Source: Siderastrea siderea (lineage: Eukaryota > Cnidaria > Anthozoa > Scleractinia > Rhizangiidae). Taken from it: a DNA stretch of 64,000 nt. Numbering within the stretch: the first letter of the stretch is position 1; every line of letters starts with the position of its first letter. The stretch lies in the NCBI GenBank assembly GCA_964030785.1, contig OZ034970.1:36521943-36585942 (forward strand). Reading direction: 5' to 3'. Below are positions 44,143-55,184 of the stretch, piece by piece. Position numbers and translations under genes: made by a program. The notes under the pieces are model-generated. The model worked only from the letters and a program-made list of their open reading frames with translations. It did no database searches and was not told the origin of the DNA.

Positions 44143-44821
44143 ACAGGAAGCCCACACAAACTGTGTGACCGTTTGAAGTTTCAAAATTATAAGAAAATGT
44201 ACGGGGAAAACCGAAAGGTTTCTACTAACGTGAAATATTGCAAGGAATATTTACATTTAAGTTCAAAATAAACATAATTCAACCTCAATCGCTGTCATTT
44301 GTCGTGATCGTGCCTCTACACAGCGAATATTAGCGATTTCCAGCGTTTAGCGATGCGGTCGACTGTACGTAATAAGAGGAAAACGAGGGAGGAAAGCCAG
44401 ATTTCAGACCGGCCAAGCACCGAGCCGCTTTTCACCAAGAAATTCACATCGCACTGCTTCCAAACTCTGTACCAGGCAAGCTGATGGGTTGAGGTTTCTT
44501 CCGATCTCGCAACATTCAACTGGAAATTCATCAAAACGTCGTAGCACGAGCCGCCGAAAAATAACGTGAAATCGAGCAATCGAAGCTCCAACCATCCGCG
44601 GCTGGAGTTTCGTGTGCCTCTTATTACGTACAGTCGACCGCATCGCTAAACGCTGGAAATTGCTAATATTCGCTGATTGAGGTTGAATTATGTTTATTTT
44701 GAACTTAAAGGTAAATATTCCTTGCAATATTTCACGTTAGTAGAAACTTTTCGGTTTTTCCCGTACATTCTCTTATAATTTTGAAACTACAAACGGTCAC
44801 AGTTTGTGTGGGCCCCTTGTG
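44143..44821. mobile_element. Foldback element with 8-bp target duplication, copy 1
   Basis: GCCCACACAAACTGTGTGAC near the left end is inverted at the right end. The arms are about 230 bp and include GCGATTTCCAGCGTTTAGCG. GTTACGAC flanks both sides (44135-44142, 44822-44829). The same insertion with the same flanks is in copy 2 (63159-63865), so it predates the duplication. An 8-bp duplication suggests hAT-like mobilisation. Confidence 0.75.
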
Positions 44822-45329
44822 GTTACGACTTTATACTGGTGTTAGTTTATTGTCTATAGTTTATTGGCTGGTGTTAGTTTGTTGTCTAAATTTAGTGATC
44901 GTCGAGCTGGTGATGCATACGATCGATATTTCTAATTGTCTGTCATACTTGAAGGATTACAAGTTTAGAATTAAGAGTGCTTGTGATCTCATTATCTTAG
45001 CTCAAATAACCGAGAACGTACTATAACGTCTATAACGGTAAGAACCAGTGAAGTAGGCAGTGAATAAAAATCGTCAATTTTTTTTATTTCTGCTTTTATA
45101 GACTTCTATCATATTATCAATTTCTTTTGGTATAAACTTGTTAGAACATAAAATGTTACTGATCTCCTTTTTTACTCTCCTCTAATCTGTGATTAAACGC
45201 TGGGATTCCTGTGGCTTTTCTGCTGTCAGCGGTGTGTTTCCGAAGACATGGAACTGCGACAGCAGTGCCCAGTCGAACAGCTGAAATCCTATTGGTTGAA
45301 GAGTTAACTCATATCCTATTGGTTGTTAG

Positions 45330-45916
45330 GATGCTGCTAAATTCTGCCTCATCATGTGGGTCACTATCTGGGAATGGACACACACGACACACACTTGGTG
45401 AGCAGAAGCCTGGATCTACATCCGGGTATGGTGAACCCAGTGGAGCCTGGTATCTACATATCCGAGGGCAAGAGAAAAGTTTCAGAAAGGTTAGTCCACT
45501 AGTCGTGCAGTCGTCTTCAGTCTTATTTCAGTCAGTTTGTTTGTTTAAAACAAATAAATCGCACCGCTTCTCAACCGATTAGAAGGAATCCCAGTTGCAC
45601 TTTGATCACGCGTATTCCTGCACTTTGCGCCGGTTTCTAGTATTTTAATTCTTCATTCGAGGTTCTGATTGGTTCATGGGATTGTTTGCGTCTGTTGTGC
45701 ACGTGATTGGCCATAGTAATGACGTTGATGAAAGTTTTGATTTAAGTCATTCTTCTTTCCTTCGTAGGTACCGAGGAATAGGCATCAGAATCGAGGAAGA
45801 TGTATTGATAACTGAGGATGGGGCCGAACCCGGGCCAAGTTCTAACAGCTGAATGTCCAAAGGGGGTAGAAGATATTGAACGGCTTAGGAGCAACACAGA
45901 CATAGTGACGCGTTAA
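45330..45916 (+). pseudogene. XPNPEP3-like aminopeptidase, last two exons only, frame-broken
   Basis: Exon A (about 45330-45489) encodes [16 protein letters not shown] and then [15 protein letters not shown]. Exon B (45768-45916) encodes YRGIGIRIEEDVLITEDG and then VLTAECPKGVEDIERL. These match, in order, the C-terminal part of mitochondrial Xaa-Pro aminopeptidase 3 (M24 family), including a metal-ligand His and Glu in exon A and the Glu of RIEED. The GT/AG intron (45490-45767) is kept. Two one-base frame errors are visible: a C missing near 45345 and an extra base near 45838. The upstream exons are absent, because the DNA before it belongs to the duplicated repeat unit. It therefore looks like a genomic fragment, not a retrocopy. 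A sequencing error cannot be excluded for either shift. Confidence 0.75.
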
Positions 45917-47614
45917 GCAGATGTTCTGCTAAAATTGCAGATCCAAGAACTTAAAGCTTCAAGGGAGCAAATTCGTGAAACGAATTCCACTATGGACCAC
46001 ATTTCGCTAAAGAAAATAAATGAAAAAAACAAGAGGTTTCGTTGATATTTCCTTTTGGTCTTATAATCGAACACTGGCTGATATAAGAAAAATAAAGCGT
46101 GTAGACTCGTTTTTCTTTTTCCATGATTTTCTCTTCGTGTTTTGCCGTATAGAGGCCTCTTTGGAGGAGAAAGAGAGAGGAGTGTGTGTTTGGGCGGGGG
46201 GGGGGGCGGGGGGGGGGGCAATTTTTAGCCCGCACGATCTTTGTCCGTTGCCTGTGCAAGATTTTTTTCGAGTGCCACTCTGTACCATTTTTTTCTTTTG
46301 AGAAAATTTGTTTCTTGCCCTATTCTCTATAAGGTTAGATTTAAAAAGATGCTGCTTCGTTTCAATACAGAACTTGTACTATAAGGTTACTTTTTAAGAA
46401 AAGGAATTATTTTAATAAATGTAATATTGAGAGAGGTTACAAAGGTTGCTGTTTAAGTTTAAATACCAAGAATAAATTTATCCAAGAATACATTTATTTC
46501 CAGGCAAAAAAAAACTATATTTAACCTTCTGTCATGTAATATCAATATTATCACTTTCGGAATGACAATGAGATTATTAAAAATGATGAAAACTTTGTTT
46601 GTTGTTTCGGGTTCCCCTTTGCTCAGCTAGTATGAAGCAATCCAGGAACTTACCTATAGATGTCTTTTTGCATGCATCGTATTCGATTCAGGCTTTAGGG
46701 CTCAAGCGAATAACAACGAACTTCCAACGAACTACAACTTTGTTGCCCGAATATTTGACGGTAATCAAAATTGGTTCAACTCCCCTCATCATCATTCAAC
46801 ATCATTTAACATTATTCAGGATCATTATATATTCAGAAAATCGCGCGAAACTTGGATGGATAGTGTTGAATGCAAATGTTTAGGGCGGATTCCGCTCAAG
46901 ATTCGAGCAATAAGTGCAAAAAATATTTACTAAAAAACTGCTTATAGCACAGTAACATTTTGAGTACTATTTGAAACATCTTACTTTAATTCACTTCTCT
47001 AAGTCACCCCACGGTTAAATTCTCAAGCATTCTCGAGAAAATTAATGTCAAAACTCGTGAAACTATGCTAAAAACGGGCGCCATTTTGTTGCTTGAACTG
47101 ACATGAAGCGCCTTTCCAATTAAACTATGGATAACTTCAAATTCAAATTTTTTCTCGCGGGGCTAGCTTGGGAGCTTAAGTATCGATAACTTCTTTTTTA
47201 TTAATTCAAAATGTTACCATTCTATGAGTATTTTTTGGGTAACTTTATCAGTTGCACTTGTTACTCGAATATTCAGCGGAAATCGTCTTAATAAGATTGA
47301 ACCGGGCCTTGCACCCATAGGGTGAGAGATTTAAATTCCAACAACCTCACAGCTTGCAATTTTTCTCAATTTTTTCTCACAAAATAGTGTGTAATCCAAA
47401 TTGTATGCCAGCCTATTTAGCGTAACCCGAATGCTATGCAAAAGGAGCACTAGCGTTTTCGCTTCTTTTTACCACACCGCACGCCTGATCGTCTCAGGAT
47501 GTAGGTGCTGTTATATTTATTTGTGATTCGTCCGTGTGTGGTTTCTAGCGTTATGGATAATTATGTTTTTAGTATGCAGATCTTTGCAAGTCAGTCCATT
47601 TTTGATTCGAAGTC
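45917..47614. other. Intergenic stretch, no gene seen
   Basis: It contains an AATAAA just after the aminopeptidase fragment (about 46014), a G-rich tract at 46192-46218, and AT-rich DNA. No exon or transposon ends were recognised. Confidence 0.4.
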
Positions 47615-47624
47615 TGCAACAAAG

Positions 47625-49628
47625 GATCGTGTCTAAAAGTACACACGAGTGACCACGAGTGACCAGGAGTGACCACGAATGACCACGAGTGACCAGGAGT
47701 GACCACGAGTAGACCACGAGTGACCACGAGTGACCACGAGTGACCACGAGTGACTACGAGTGACTACGAGTGACCACGAGTGACTACGAGTGACTACGAG
47801 TGAGAATGCATCAAAATATTTTGCTGATGTCATGATGACGTCATCATTACATCATTTTATCAAATAATCACTATTTCACGGCAAACTGACCGTTTCTTGA
47901 GACCTTAATACCTGGATTCGACATTTCCGCGATTTCTGACTGAATGGGGGAGGGGCTAGGGGACGAGGGCATATATTAATGAGTGGGCAAAATATAAAAG
48001 TTTATATGAAAAATGCAACTAAGACGCTGTAAATGCCATAAATGCGAAATAATTCATAATATAAATGGTTCACCTTGTTTCTGTGTTGTATTAATTGCTA
48101 TTTAATGACCTAAAAGGGTGATTTGAAGCGTTTTGAGCTAAAATGAGCGTCAGTGATTATTTGCACCTAACATGTAATAAGCGAAGCGAAAGGTAACACA
48201 CTGTAAGCCGTCACGTGACCGATTCAAAGTTATTTATTTACTCTAAATCTCGAATTTTGGAACCTCTCTCAGAAAATTCTTCAAGACATCAATAGCTTTA
48301 TATCGTAACAAAAAAGGCATACCAAAAAAGTCCAACATTCGCGTCCTTTTCCTTATCAAAATCGCAATTTACAGTCTCTCCACCATATCGAACCATCCGT
48401 GTGACGAACTGTTCGCGAAGGCAAATTTCTGATCTCTTTTCATTGGAAGACTTGTAAAATAGGCGCTCAGGACAAAAATATCCCGTGTATGGGTGGCGTA
48501 TTTGACAAAATACATGCACAGTTTGAATTTGCACGTGAAGCGTGGTCGAAACGGCCGATTACTTTTACTGTTAAACGTTAAAAAAAAAACCCTTGCTGAT
48601 AATTCCGAAAAAAAATCCAAAATTATTACATGCTGCACATAGTGACATTTCGAATATCAACCTTCAATACTATCAGAGGGTGTGAATAAAGACCTCTTTT
48701 TCGCTTTTTCGTGTTCAAGATAAAATTATAAAAGTAAACGTGTTTTTGTTGCTGAATATATTTAACCACGTGCAGTTTTTCCCGGTAACGTATTAACGCT
48801 AAAACTGGCGTAAATCACAAGTTCTGCCTTTTGCATGCTTCACGTTCGATTTTCAAACTTCGCACGTAATTTATCGAATACACCTCCTGTACACGGGAAG
48901 TTTTTGTCCTGAGCGCACAGAATTTGGGACTCCGGGTAGAAAAGAGGGAGGGAGGTGTACGGAAGGCGGAAAAAAGGGCGGGAAGAAAAAGATTAGAAAA
49001 GTGGCGGGAACCGAGATTAAAGGGTGCGGGTGGCGGGAAGTTTGTACCCCCCATCCCCTCTCCCTGTCCGTCCCCTAGCTCCTCCCCCATTCAGTCAGAA
49101 ATGGCGGAGATGTCGAATCCAGGGGTACTTACCATTTACCGAAAACCATCTGGTTGGAAAATCCATCCGTACACGTCAAATAAATTAACTTGACTTCACG
49201 GAAGAAGAAGAAGTTACAAAGTGTAGCCAAATCAGCTGAAGAGACTAAAGAGAATAGAAAGTATGCATCACCCCAACCTGCAGCCCATAATTTTCTGAAG
49301 CTTTCCAAACGGAATGACGCGAACCATTTGATTTTCCAACCGGAATTTCTGGTTTCTCCGTGTAAATGGTAAGCACCCCAGGTATTGAGGTCTCAAGAAA
49401 CGGTCAGTTTGCCGTGAAATAGTGATTATTTGGTAAAATGATGTAATGATGACGTCATCATGACATCGGCAAAATTTTTTGATGCATTCTCACTCGTGGT
49501 CACTCGTAGTCACTCGTGGTCACTCGTGGTCACTCGTGGTCACTCGTGGTCTACTCATGGTCACTCGTGGTCACTCGTGGTCATTCGTGGTCACTCGTGG
49601 TCACTCGTGTGTACATTTAGACACGATC
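47625..49628. mobile_element. 2.0-kb foldback with CACGAGTGAC tandem ends and 10-bp target duplication
   Basis: The element begins GATCGTGTCTAAAAGTACAC and ends with the near-inverse. TGCAACAAAG is repeated outside (47615-47624 and 49629-49638). Each end carries 12-18 tandem decamers of CACGAGTGAC (47640-47800; inverse at 49490-49615), followed by about 150 bp of matching arm. The middle (about 47970-49050) has no recognised gene. This layout of tandem repeats in inverted ends plus a 9-10 bp duplication is that of Foldback-type elements. Confidence 0.85.
49121..49379. mobile_element. 259-bp MITE nested in the right arm of the foldback
   Basis: GGGTACTTACCATTTACCG at the left is imperfectly inverted at the right (TGTAAATGGTAAGCACCCC), with a further GGTTGGAAAATC / GATTTTCCAACC pair. 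The left arm of the host foldback near 47920 lacks the insert, giving an empty site around AATCCAGGTATT. Confidence 0.75.
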
Positions 49629-49638
49629 TGCAACAAAG

Positions 49639-50418
49639 TGGTGTAAGACAAACGGTCTTTTCGTTATGCGTGGTTCAATTTTACCTGTTACCACCCCCCC
49701 CGGGCAACCCCGGGGACAAGTCCAGCCCTTCGGTCCCGGGGGTGGGGAATTGTTTGAAGCCATCTTGTCCCGGGGGGAGGGGGATGGGGCAAATCGAATA
49801 TAACTTCTTGTTGTTCTTCTGAAGTACGTCACCTCTCGGTTGACGCCGGACCGCGTGGAGAAGACTGCCTATTTTCAGTGAGAATCTCTAGAATTTGCAG
49901 CAGATTGGTTAGAGAAGAATAATCTCTCAAAATTAAAATCTGTATTCGAAGGTACTTTTATTTTAAATTGTTAAACGAATGTGCGTTTGATGCGTACTCG
50001 AATGGATGGCGTTCGTCACAAACAAAATAAATATTTCTTTAGCGTATTTATGTATATACTAAGATGACTTAAATAGGCTTTATATGCGGATGCACGGCTT
50101 TATATTAAACAGAGGTCTCAGTCCAGTGTTCATTCTTATGAAACAAGCTAAGAAAAACGCCTTTAAAATGCCGCCATCAATTTTTGCTCACGGACCTCTT
50201 GTGCGTATGTGCTATATGTAGAATAAATCACGTGGCGAAGACCATTTCTTTACTCGCTAGCCGTATGCCACTGCAGTTAGAGGTTTTTCTTCAGTTTTCT
50301 TTTTCAAATATAGACATTATACATGTAGTGTCCTTCGTTCAAGAAACTCTAGAAAAACGTTTAAGTTCTTATCAATACGTCTGATTTTGCTATTGTACGG
50401 AAACCAATATCGTAAGCT
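49639..50418. other. Intergenic, no gene seen
   Basis: It includes a C/G-rich imperfect palindrome at 49693-49790 (CCCCCCCCGGGCAACCCC... TCCCGGGGGGAGGGGGA). No exon was recognised. Confidence 0.4.
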
Positions 50419-50909
50419 ATGCTTTGTACACAAAACAACGTATTTGTGGTCAATGAGGAGTCCCGGGGTGGGGAATTGTCTCTTTCTGCGTGCCCGGGGG
50501 AGGTTGAGTCCGGATCAGAACGATTTCGCGTTCCTAAAACTTCTTCTCAAGAAAATGTTCTGGTGAATGACGCCGTTCCAGCTTCAACTAAGTATAAAAA
50601 CAAGTGGGCTGTGAGCATTTTTGCCGAATGGCAGAGGTTAAGAGAGGTTAAAGTTCCGGTACTAGATTGCGGTGGTCTCTTCAAGGACTACGATTTACAC
50701 AAGGTTACCGCTCTGAGCGCAGATATTGCGGGAATGGACGCTCTGTCGCTGAACTATTGATTGTCAAAATTCGTGATGGAGGTAGCTAAAAAGTCCGGTG
50801 GAAGATACCCTCCCAAGTCTGTTTATGGTATCATTTGTGCCCTCAAGCGTTATTTGGAGGAGAAAAATGGATCCGAAGCTTTGAATCCTCTGGACACTAG
50901 TGACAAAAG
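50419..50909 (+). pseudogene. Crypton-like / ZMYM-QRICH1-type recombinase N-terminal exon with stop
   Basis: The frame encodes ASTKYKNKWAVSIFAEWQRL, then DALSLNY-stop-LSKFVMEVAKK, then YPPKSVYGIICALKRYLEE, and ends at a donor AAAAG|GTAATT (50909). This order fits the DNA-binding N-terminal domain of Crypton-type tyrosine recombinases and their domesticated relatives (KIAA1958, QRICH1, ZMYM2-4). The family has a Trp where the TGA at 50758-50760 stands, so one TGG to TGA change explains the stop. The recombinase catalytic domain was not found downstream. Likely a dead fragment. Confidence 0.6.
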
Positions 50910-51509
50910 GTAATTGACAACTTTTACACCGCATTGTTCAGAATTTTAAAATGCACAGTAACGGTGTCTAAGAAAGAATAATATCTTGCCGTATTGTTGT
51001 TGTAAGTAATGATTGCAGCGGCAAATATACTGTATTTAGTATTAAGACTGATTAAAATCCAAGTTTCTCGATCAGTGTCTTGATCAGTTTTTGAACTAAT
51101 CGAATGTGTCTTGATCGGTATGTTCATTGGGTATCAAAATACATGCACCTGACCCAATTGATGCAAGCTGATTGGGTCATCAGCACATGAATAATTAATG
51201 AATTTGAGAATACATCAGAAACAGCATGCCCGAAAAAGCTAAGCATGTTTATTACTTGAGTGGACTCACTGTTGCAAGCGACCCCACCTGGATTAGGAAA
51301 CAAAGACGACGTTTTCAAACGGGCCCCATTTTTAAAGGTAATTCGCTGTTTTCTTTTCTTTTTTTGGCAGAATATTCAATAGCATGGCACTCGGAAACAA
51401 TGAACCTTCTCGCATAGGGTTTACCTCGGTGTAAGAACCTGACAAGATTTTCTTTAAGAAAGATGGAATATCCAGTTTGTCATGAGCGTGGGACAAAGAA
51501 AAAATCTGA

Positions 51510-51582
51510 GTCCCCGACGGGAATCGAACCCATGACCTCCCGTACACCTGTCGGGCGCTCTAACCACTGAGCTACGGGGAGA
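51510..51582 (-). other. tRNA-Thr-like SINE head (minus)
   Basis: The A box TAGCTCAGTGGTTAGAGCGC and B box GGTTCGATTCC are intact on the minus strand. The cloverleaf is imperfect: one extra base in the acceptor strand, and A instead of the invariant T33 before what would be a GGT anticodon. It is a SINE head rather than a working tRNA gene. Confidence 0.65.
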
Positions 51583-51673
51583 CTCGTGGCAAGCGAGGTC
51601 ATATTTACTGACACGCGTCCTCCTCCATACTGCAGGACGCGAACTCAGTAAATATGACCTCGCTCGCCATGAG

Positions 51674-51746
51674 TCTCCCCGTAGCTCAGTGGTTAGAGCG
51701 CCCGACAGGTGTACGGGAGGTCATGGGTTCGATTCCCGTCGGGGAC
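51674..51746 (+). other. tRNA-Thr-like SINE head (plus)
   Basis: Same sequence and same defects as the minus-strand copy at 51510-51582. Both polymerase III boxes are intact, so transcription is possible, but aminoacylation as a normal tRNA is unlikely. Confidence 0.65.
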
Positions 51747-52037
51747 TCAGATTTTTTCTTTGTCCCACGCTAGTGACAAACTGGGTATTCCATCTTTCTT
51801 ATTACTTTCCGAGCTTAACATTTACCATCTTTCTTTCTTCATTATCAGGATTTTCTTTGTTTGTTAGCTTTTGTTTTGCTGTACGGTATTGTTTAAAATG
51901 TTTTTGTTTCCTTTGTCTTACCTCATCCGTGAGTTTCACAGGTTCTTACACCGAGGTAAAGCCCTCGTAGAAATGTCATTTCCCTGTTCAGGCCATAAAT
52001 TACAGTAATAATCTAATTTGTTATTTTTATTTTGGTG

Positions 52038-52094
52038 CTCTTCTTCTTCTTCTTCTTCTTCTTCTTCTTCTTCTTCTTCTTCTTCTTCTTCTTC
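52038..52094. repeat. (TTC)n microsatellite
   Basis: About 19 uninterrupted TTC/CTT units. Confidence 0.95.
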
Positions 52095-52572
52095 TCAGTC
52101 TTCTTCCTCTGCTACTTCTTAAGCAGAATTTTGAGTAGATACCTCGCTGAAGAGACGACTGAAGCACTCAAAGGGATACATCCAAGTCTGTGGGTACAAT
52201 TGTGATTCATTACCCGTTCAAAACATTTAAGAAATGACTTCTTATGTCACGCAGATTTGATCCTCATATTCAGGTAACAAGCCGGCGGAACATAGAATCT
52301 TATGCACCAGTAAAATACTAACGTGTGCAGTCGAGTGATTTACAACATAATTTGGTGCTTTTATTGAAACAATATGATAAAAAAGCGAGACTAATTTCAC
52401 GGTGGGGAAACTGATATATTAAAAACCCAACAACTTGTGGTCCTATGGAGCTATTTGTCATGCTATTCCAAAGGTTTGTATTTTGTTACGGCGGTCCATG
52501 AAGAGTTACTTGTTTCCTGCTTTTGGTCAGTAGTTCTGTAATTAAAGGAAGTACTGAAGGAACGATTCATTC

Positions 52573-52712
52573 GGGTTTACCTCGGTGTAAGAACCTGACA
52601 AGATTTTGTTTGTTTGTTAGCTTTTGTTTTGCTGTATATTGTTTAAAAATGTTTTGTTTCTTTTGTTTTACGTCATCCGTGAGTTTCACAGACTCTTACA
52701 CCGAAGTAAAGC
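52573..52712. mobile_element. 140-bp MITE, GGGTTTACCTCGGTGTAAGA family (copy 3, uninterrupted)
   Basis: Inverted ends GGTTTACCTCGGTGTAAGA / TCTTACACCGAAGTAAAGC flank the same interior words as the split copy at 51417. It serves as reference for the family and as the empty site for the SINE pair. Confidence 0.8.
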
Positions 52713-53273
52713 TATTCGTTCCCATCCAATGTTGCATGTCAAGGCGGTAAGAAAAGATTTCTTTTCGCATGTTTATGTTGTTATGACGTATTTACTATCT
52801 GAGCTAATCCTCGAAAACAACATTTCTGTGTTTCCAACTTTTCAGTCTGTAAATGAAATCATGAGCAGTGACCATTCAAATGAAAATTGTACAATGTGGT
52901 ACTAACTTTCTGGGTACAGTGTGTGGATTTAATCATCTAGCGTCGTCTGACCATTCAAACGAAAGCTATGGAGCATACTTTCAAAGTGGGTACCTGCCAT
53001 ACGGAGCTTGCGCAGTGCTAGCGGCAGTGAAAACCGAGTTTTCCTACGTCATCATCCGTCATCATAACACTGGGGCATATTGGGTACATTGCGATATGGA
53101 TTACATGATGTCATCTGCTATTTGTCTAGTTTCCAACTCGAGCTATTTCAACGTCTGTCGTTAGCTGTTATGTCCAGCGGTCCAGCGTTAGGTTTTTGGC
53201 ATAGCGGCGAGTTGGTTATAATTATTCGATATCCAGCAATTCCGAGTAGAACAATTGTTTTATTTTAAACTCA
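52713..53273. other. Intergenic, no gene seen
   Basis: Frames of 60-98 codons overlap here, but none has recognisable features or splice partners. Confidence 0.35.
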
Positions 53274-55027
53274 ACCACTATAATTGTTATAAAATCAAGA
53301 CAGAAAGAAAAAAATGAGTAAGAGATAAAAAAGGGACAAAAATCGGTCACATGACTAAACGGAAAAGGCGCCAAAAGCTGAATGAATCAAAGTGAAACTG
53401 CTCCGAACCAAAGTGTACGAAGTGGCACAAGTTTTGGGAAAAAATCTACTAACTTTTTGGCTCTGAAATGTGGTATATGTTTGATTTTTTTTGAAACATT
53501 GTTATAATCATCGTTCAAAGTGGACTGAAGCCGTACGATTTCACCATATTAGCCGCGGGAGTAGTTGAAGCGGAGCAAGATTGTAATCCGTTCGCACAAC
53601 GGCTTCTGTCATCATGTGCTTGTTTAATCGAAGTAAAGACAGAATTTGAACTTGAACAGATAATTTCTATGCAGCTCAGAAACAGGATTACTGTAGTGAG
53701 GAACGTCAGAATTTACCACTTTAGTTTGTTAAAGGCGCAAAACGCAGTTGTTCTCAGTTTAGAGGTTGCAGACGAAATGGTAAAAACGACACTCAAACAA
53801 CTGGGAAGCGATTCAACTTCTTTTAGATAGCAACCGATTTGTACCAGAACATTTGGAGCTTTTAATTTTGGAACAGAGAGCTACAACGTGTGCAGGTAAA
53901 CCAGAGTCAACTTTGTGTGGTATAGCCAAAAAATGTCACTCTTCCTTCTTTCTTGGTAGTTTGTTCGGTTCTTGTTTAGATTGCTTCTTGATTTTCTTTC
54001 TGACTCGCCACGAATGTGTGACGGTTTTTATTAAATGCTTCTCTCTCTTTTTACTGTGTTTTATTTTATGTCTTGTCTTGATATTTTGGAATGGAAAGCC
54101 TTCCTGACTGAAACCTATCGCTTGTAAATTTTTTTATGATCGACGTGACGATAAAAGAAATTAATTGTAAACACAACGCTTAATGCTTAAATTTCTATTT
54201 GTACACAGTTTCTTGTCGTATTAAGAAATCAGGCACTCCGGAACAATTTTGATTTGTATCTCAGTGACGCTGTTGGAATTTCTGCTTAATTTAAATTCGT
54301 TGCAAAGTGATTTTTCTCAGCAGATTGCTAGCGGAGAAAAAACTTTCATCTCCTATTTAAAGATGAACAACAGCAAGGGAAAACATAACGCGAAAACACA
54401 ATACGGACCGCTGAGGAAACAGTAAAGTCGACCTATTTTCCTTCAAAAATAAGACTTCAGCAAGACTTTCACCGACAGCTCTTTTTCCAGCATTCTTTGG
54501 AAAGCTAATTAAGGTCAAGAAGAGTACTCGTGAAACTACAGTTGCTCTAATGAACTCACTTCAGTTGCTCCCGGCAGCGACTAGACAGGCTTTGCAATCT
54601 AAATATCGGTACGCATTTTTCACTGATTTGCATACCTTCTGGCTATTTAGTTCTGTCATTCATAAAACAACTTTGCTAAAATAAACAATATCGCCCAGGC
54701 ATCAGGCCGTTTACTGGGAAAAGCCACCCGAAAAAGGTTTTCTGAAGCTTCAAGCACAATTATGGCACAAGATTTTCGCCCGCGAAGTATTACTTGGGTG
54801 TTTTAAAGAACACACCCTTAACTACTTTTAGGAAGCTTTTAGAGTCTCTTTTTGGACAAAATAGCTTTAGACCGAGAACTGTTTCACTTGGAGTTACTGG
54901 AATAACTTGTTCATTTCGATCTCTAATTAGAGACACGCTGAAATGCCTTTGAGGTTAAAAACAAAACAAACACCAAAACCATGCTACACTGAACCGGCGA
55001 TTCTGATTCATTTTAGTCTCTAAATTA

Positions 55028-55184
55028 GCATACTTGTCCAATACTCCGACAAATTTATGCATAGCATTGTTAAATTTCTTATTGTTTTGCTTCATTCTTT
55101 ATCGTTATGCTTTTGTACAGTATTGTTACGTGAACTGAATACAATACAATGCCATGCATAAATTTGTCGGAGTATTGGACAACC
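55028..55184. mobile_element. 157-bp MITE in the left arm, 10-bp target duplication
   Basis: TTGTCCAATACTCCGACAAA at the left is inverted at the right end. CTCTAAATTA is repeated at 55018-55027 and 55185-55194. The right arm of the palindrome near 56690 has the uninterrupted site. Confidence 0.85.

Larger units (their letters stand above)
40616..44945 (+). repeat. Duplicated unit, copy 1 (>4.3 kb, direct repeat of 59122-64000)
   Basis: From ATGATTTAGATG... onward the sequence is collinear with 59122 onward, by eye about 90-95% alike over more than 4.3 kb including introns and intergenic DNA. It contains a 5' MITE-like element (41218-41920), a two-exon gene (42041-43753) and a foldback (44143-44821). 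The right limit is uncertain because copy 2 runs off the window. Confidence 0.9.
51456..51848. mobile_element. Head-to-head pair of tRNA-derived SINEs inserted as one unit
   Basis: Two tRNA-like sequences with the same trailing body (CTCAGATTTTTTCTTTGTCC ... CATCTTTCTT) lie in mirror orientation, separated by an inverted GAGGTCATATTTACTG pair. GATTTTCTTT is repeated on both outer sides (51446-51455 and 51849-51858), a 10-bp target duplication around the whole pair. The MITE copy at 52573 serves as empty site. Confidence 0.8.
51417..51964. mobile_element. MITE, GGGTTTACCTCGGTGTAAGA family (copy 2), split by SINE pair
   Basis: GGGTTTACCTCGGTGTAAGA at the left is inverted at the right end (TCTTACACCGAGGTAAAGCCC without its first bases). 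Without the insertion at 51456-51848 the element is about 145 bp, like the intact copy at 52573-52712. Confidence 0.8.

Noticed and set aside
45211..45582. A 123-codon continuous protein across the aminopeptidase exon
   Set aside because: The open frame starts in non-homologous DNA and runs through the donor site; the aminopeptidase match is limited to 45330-45489 and the following exon.
46192..46218. G-rich run as a regulatory quadruplex
   Set aside because: Several poly-G/poly-C runs occur in this window at repeat edges (5033, 34722, 35167, 46192); no gene context supports a regulatory role.
47640..47833. Protein of VVTRSHSWSL repeats (also at 49460-49822)
   Set aside because: Translation of a decamer DNA array in the ends of a foldback element; similar frames arise on both copies by symmetry.
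51674..51746. Functional tRNA-Thr gene
   Set aside because: A replaces the invariant T33, the acceptor stem has an extra base, and the sequence continues into a SINE body present in two mirrored copies.
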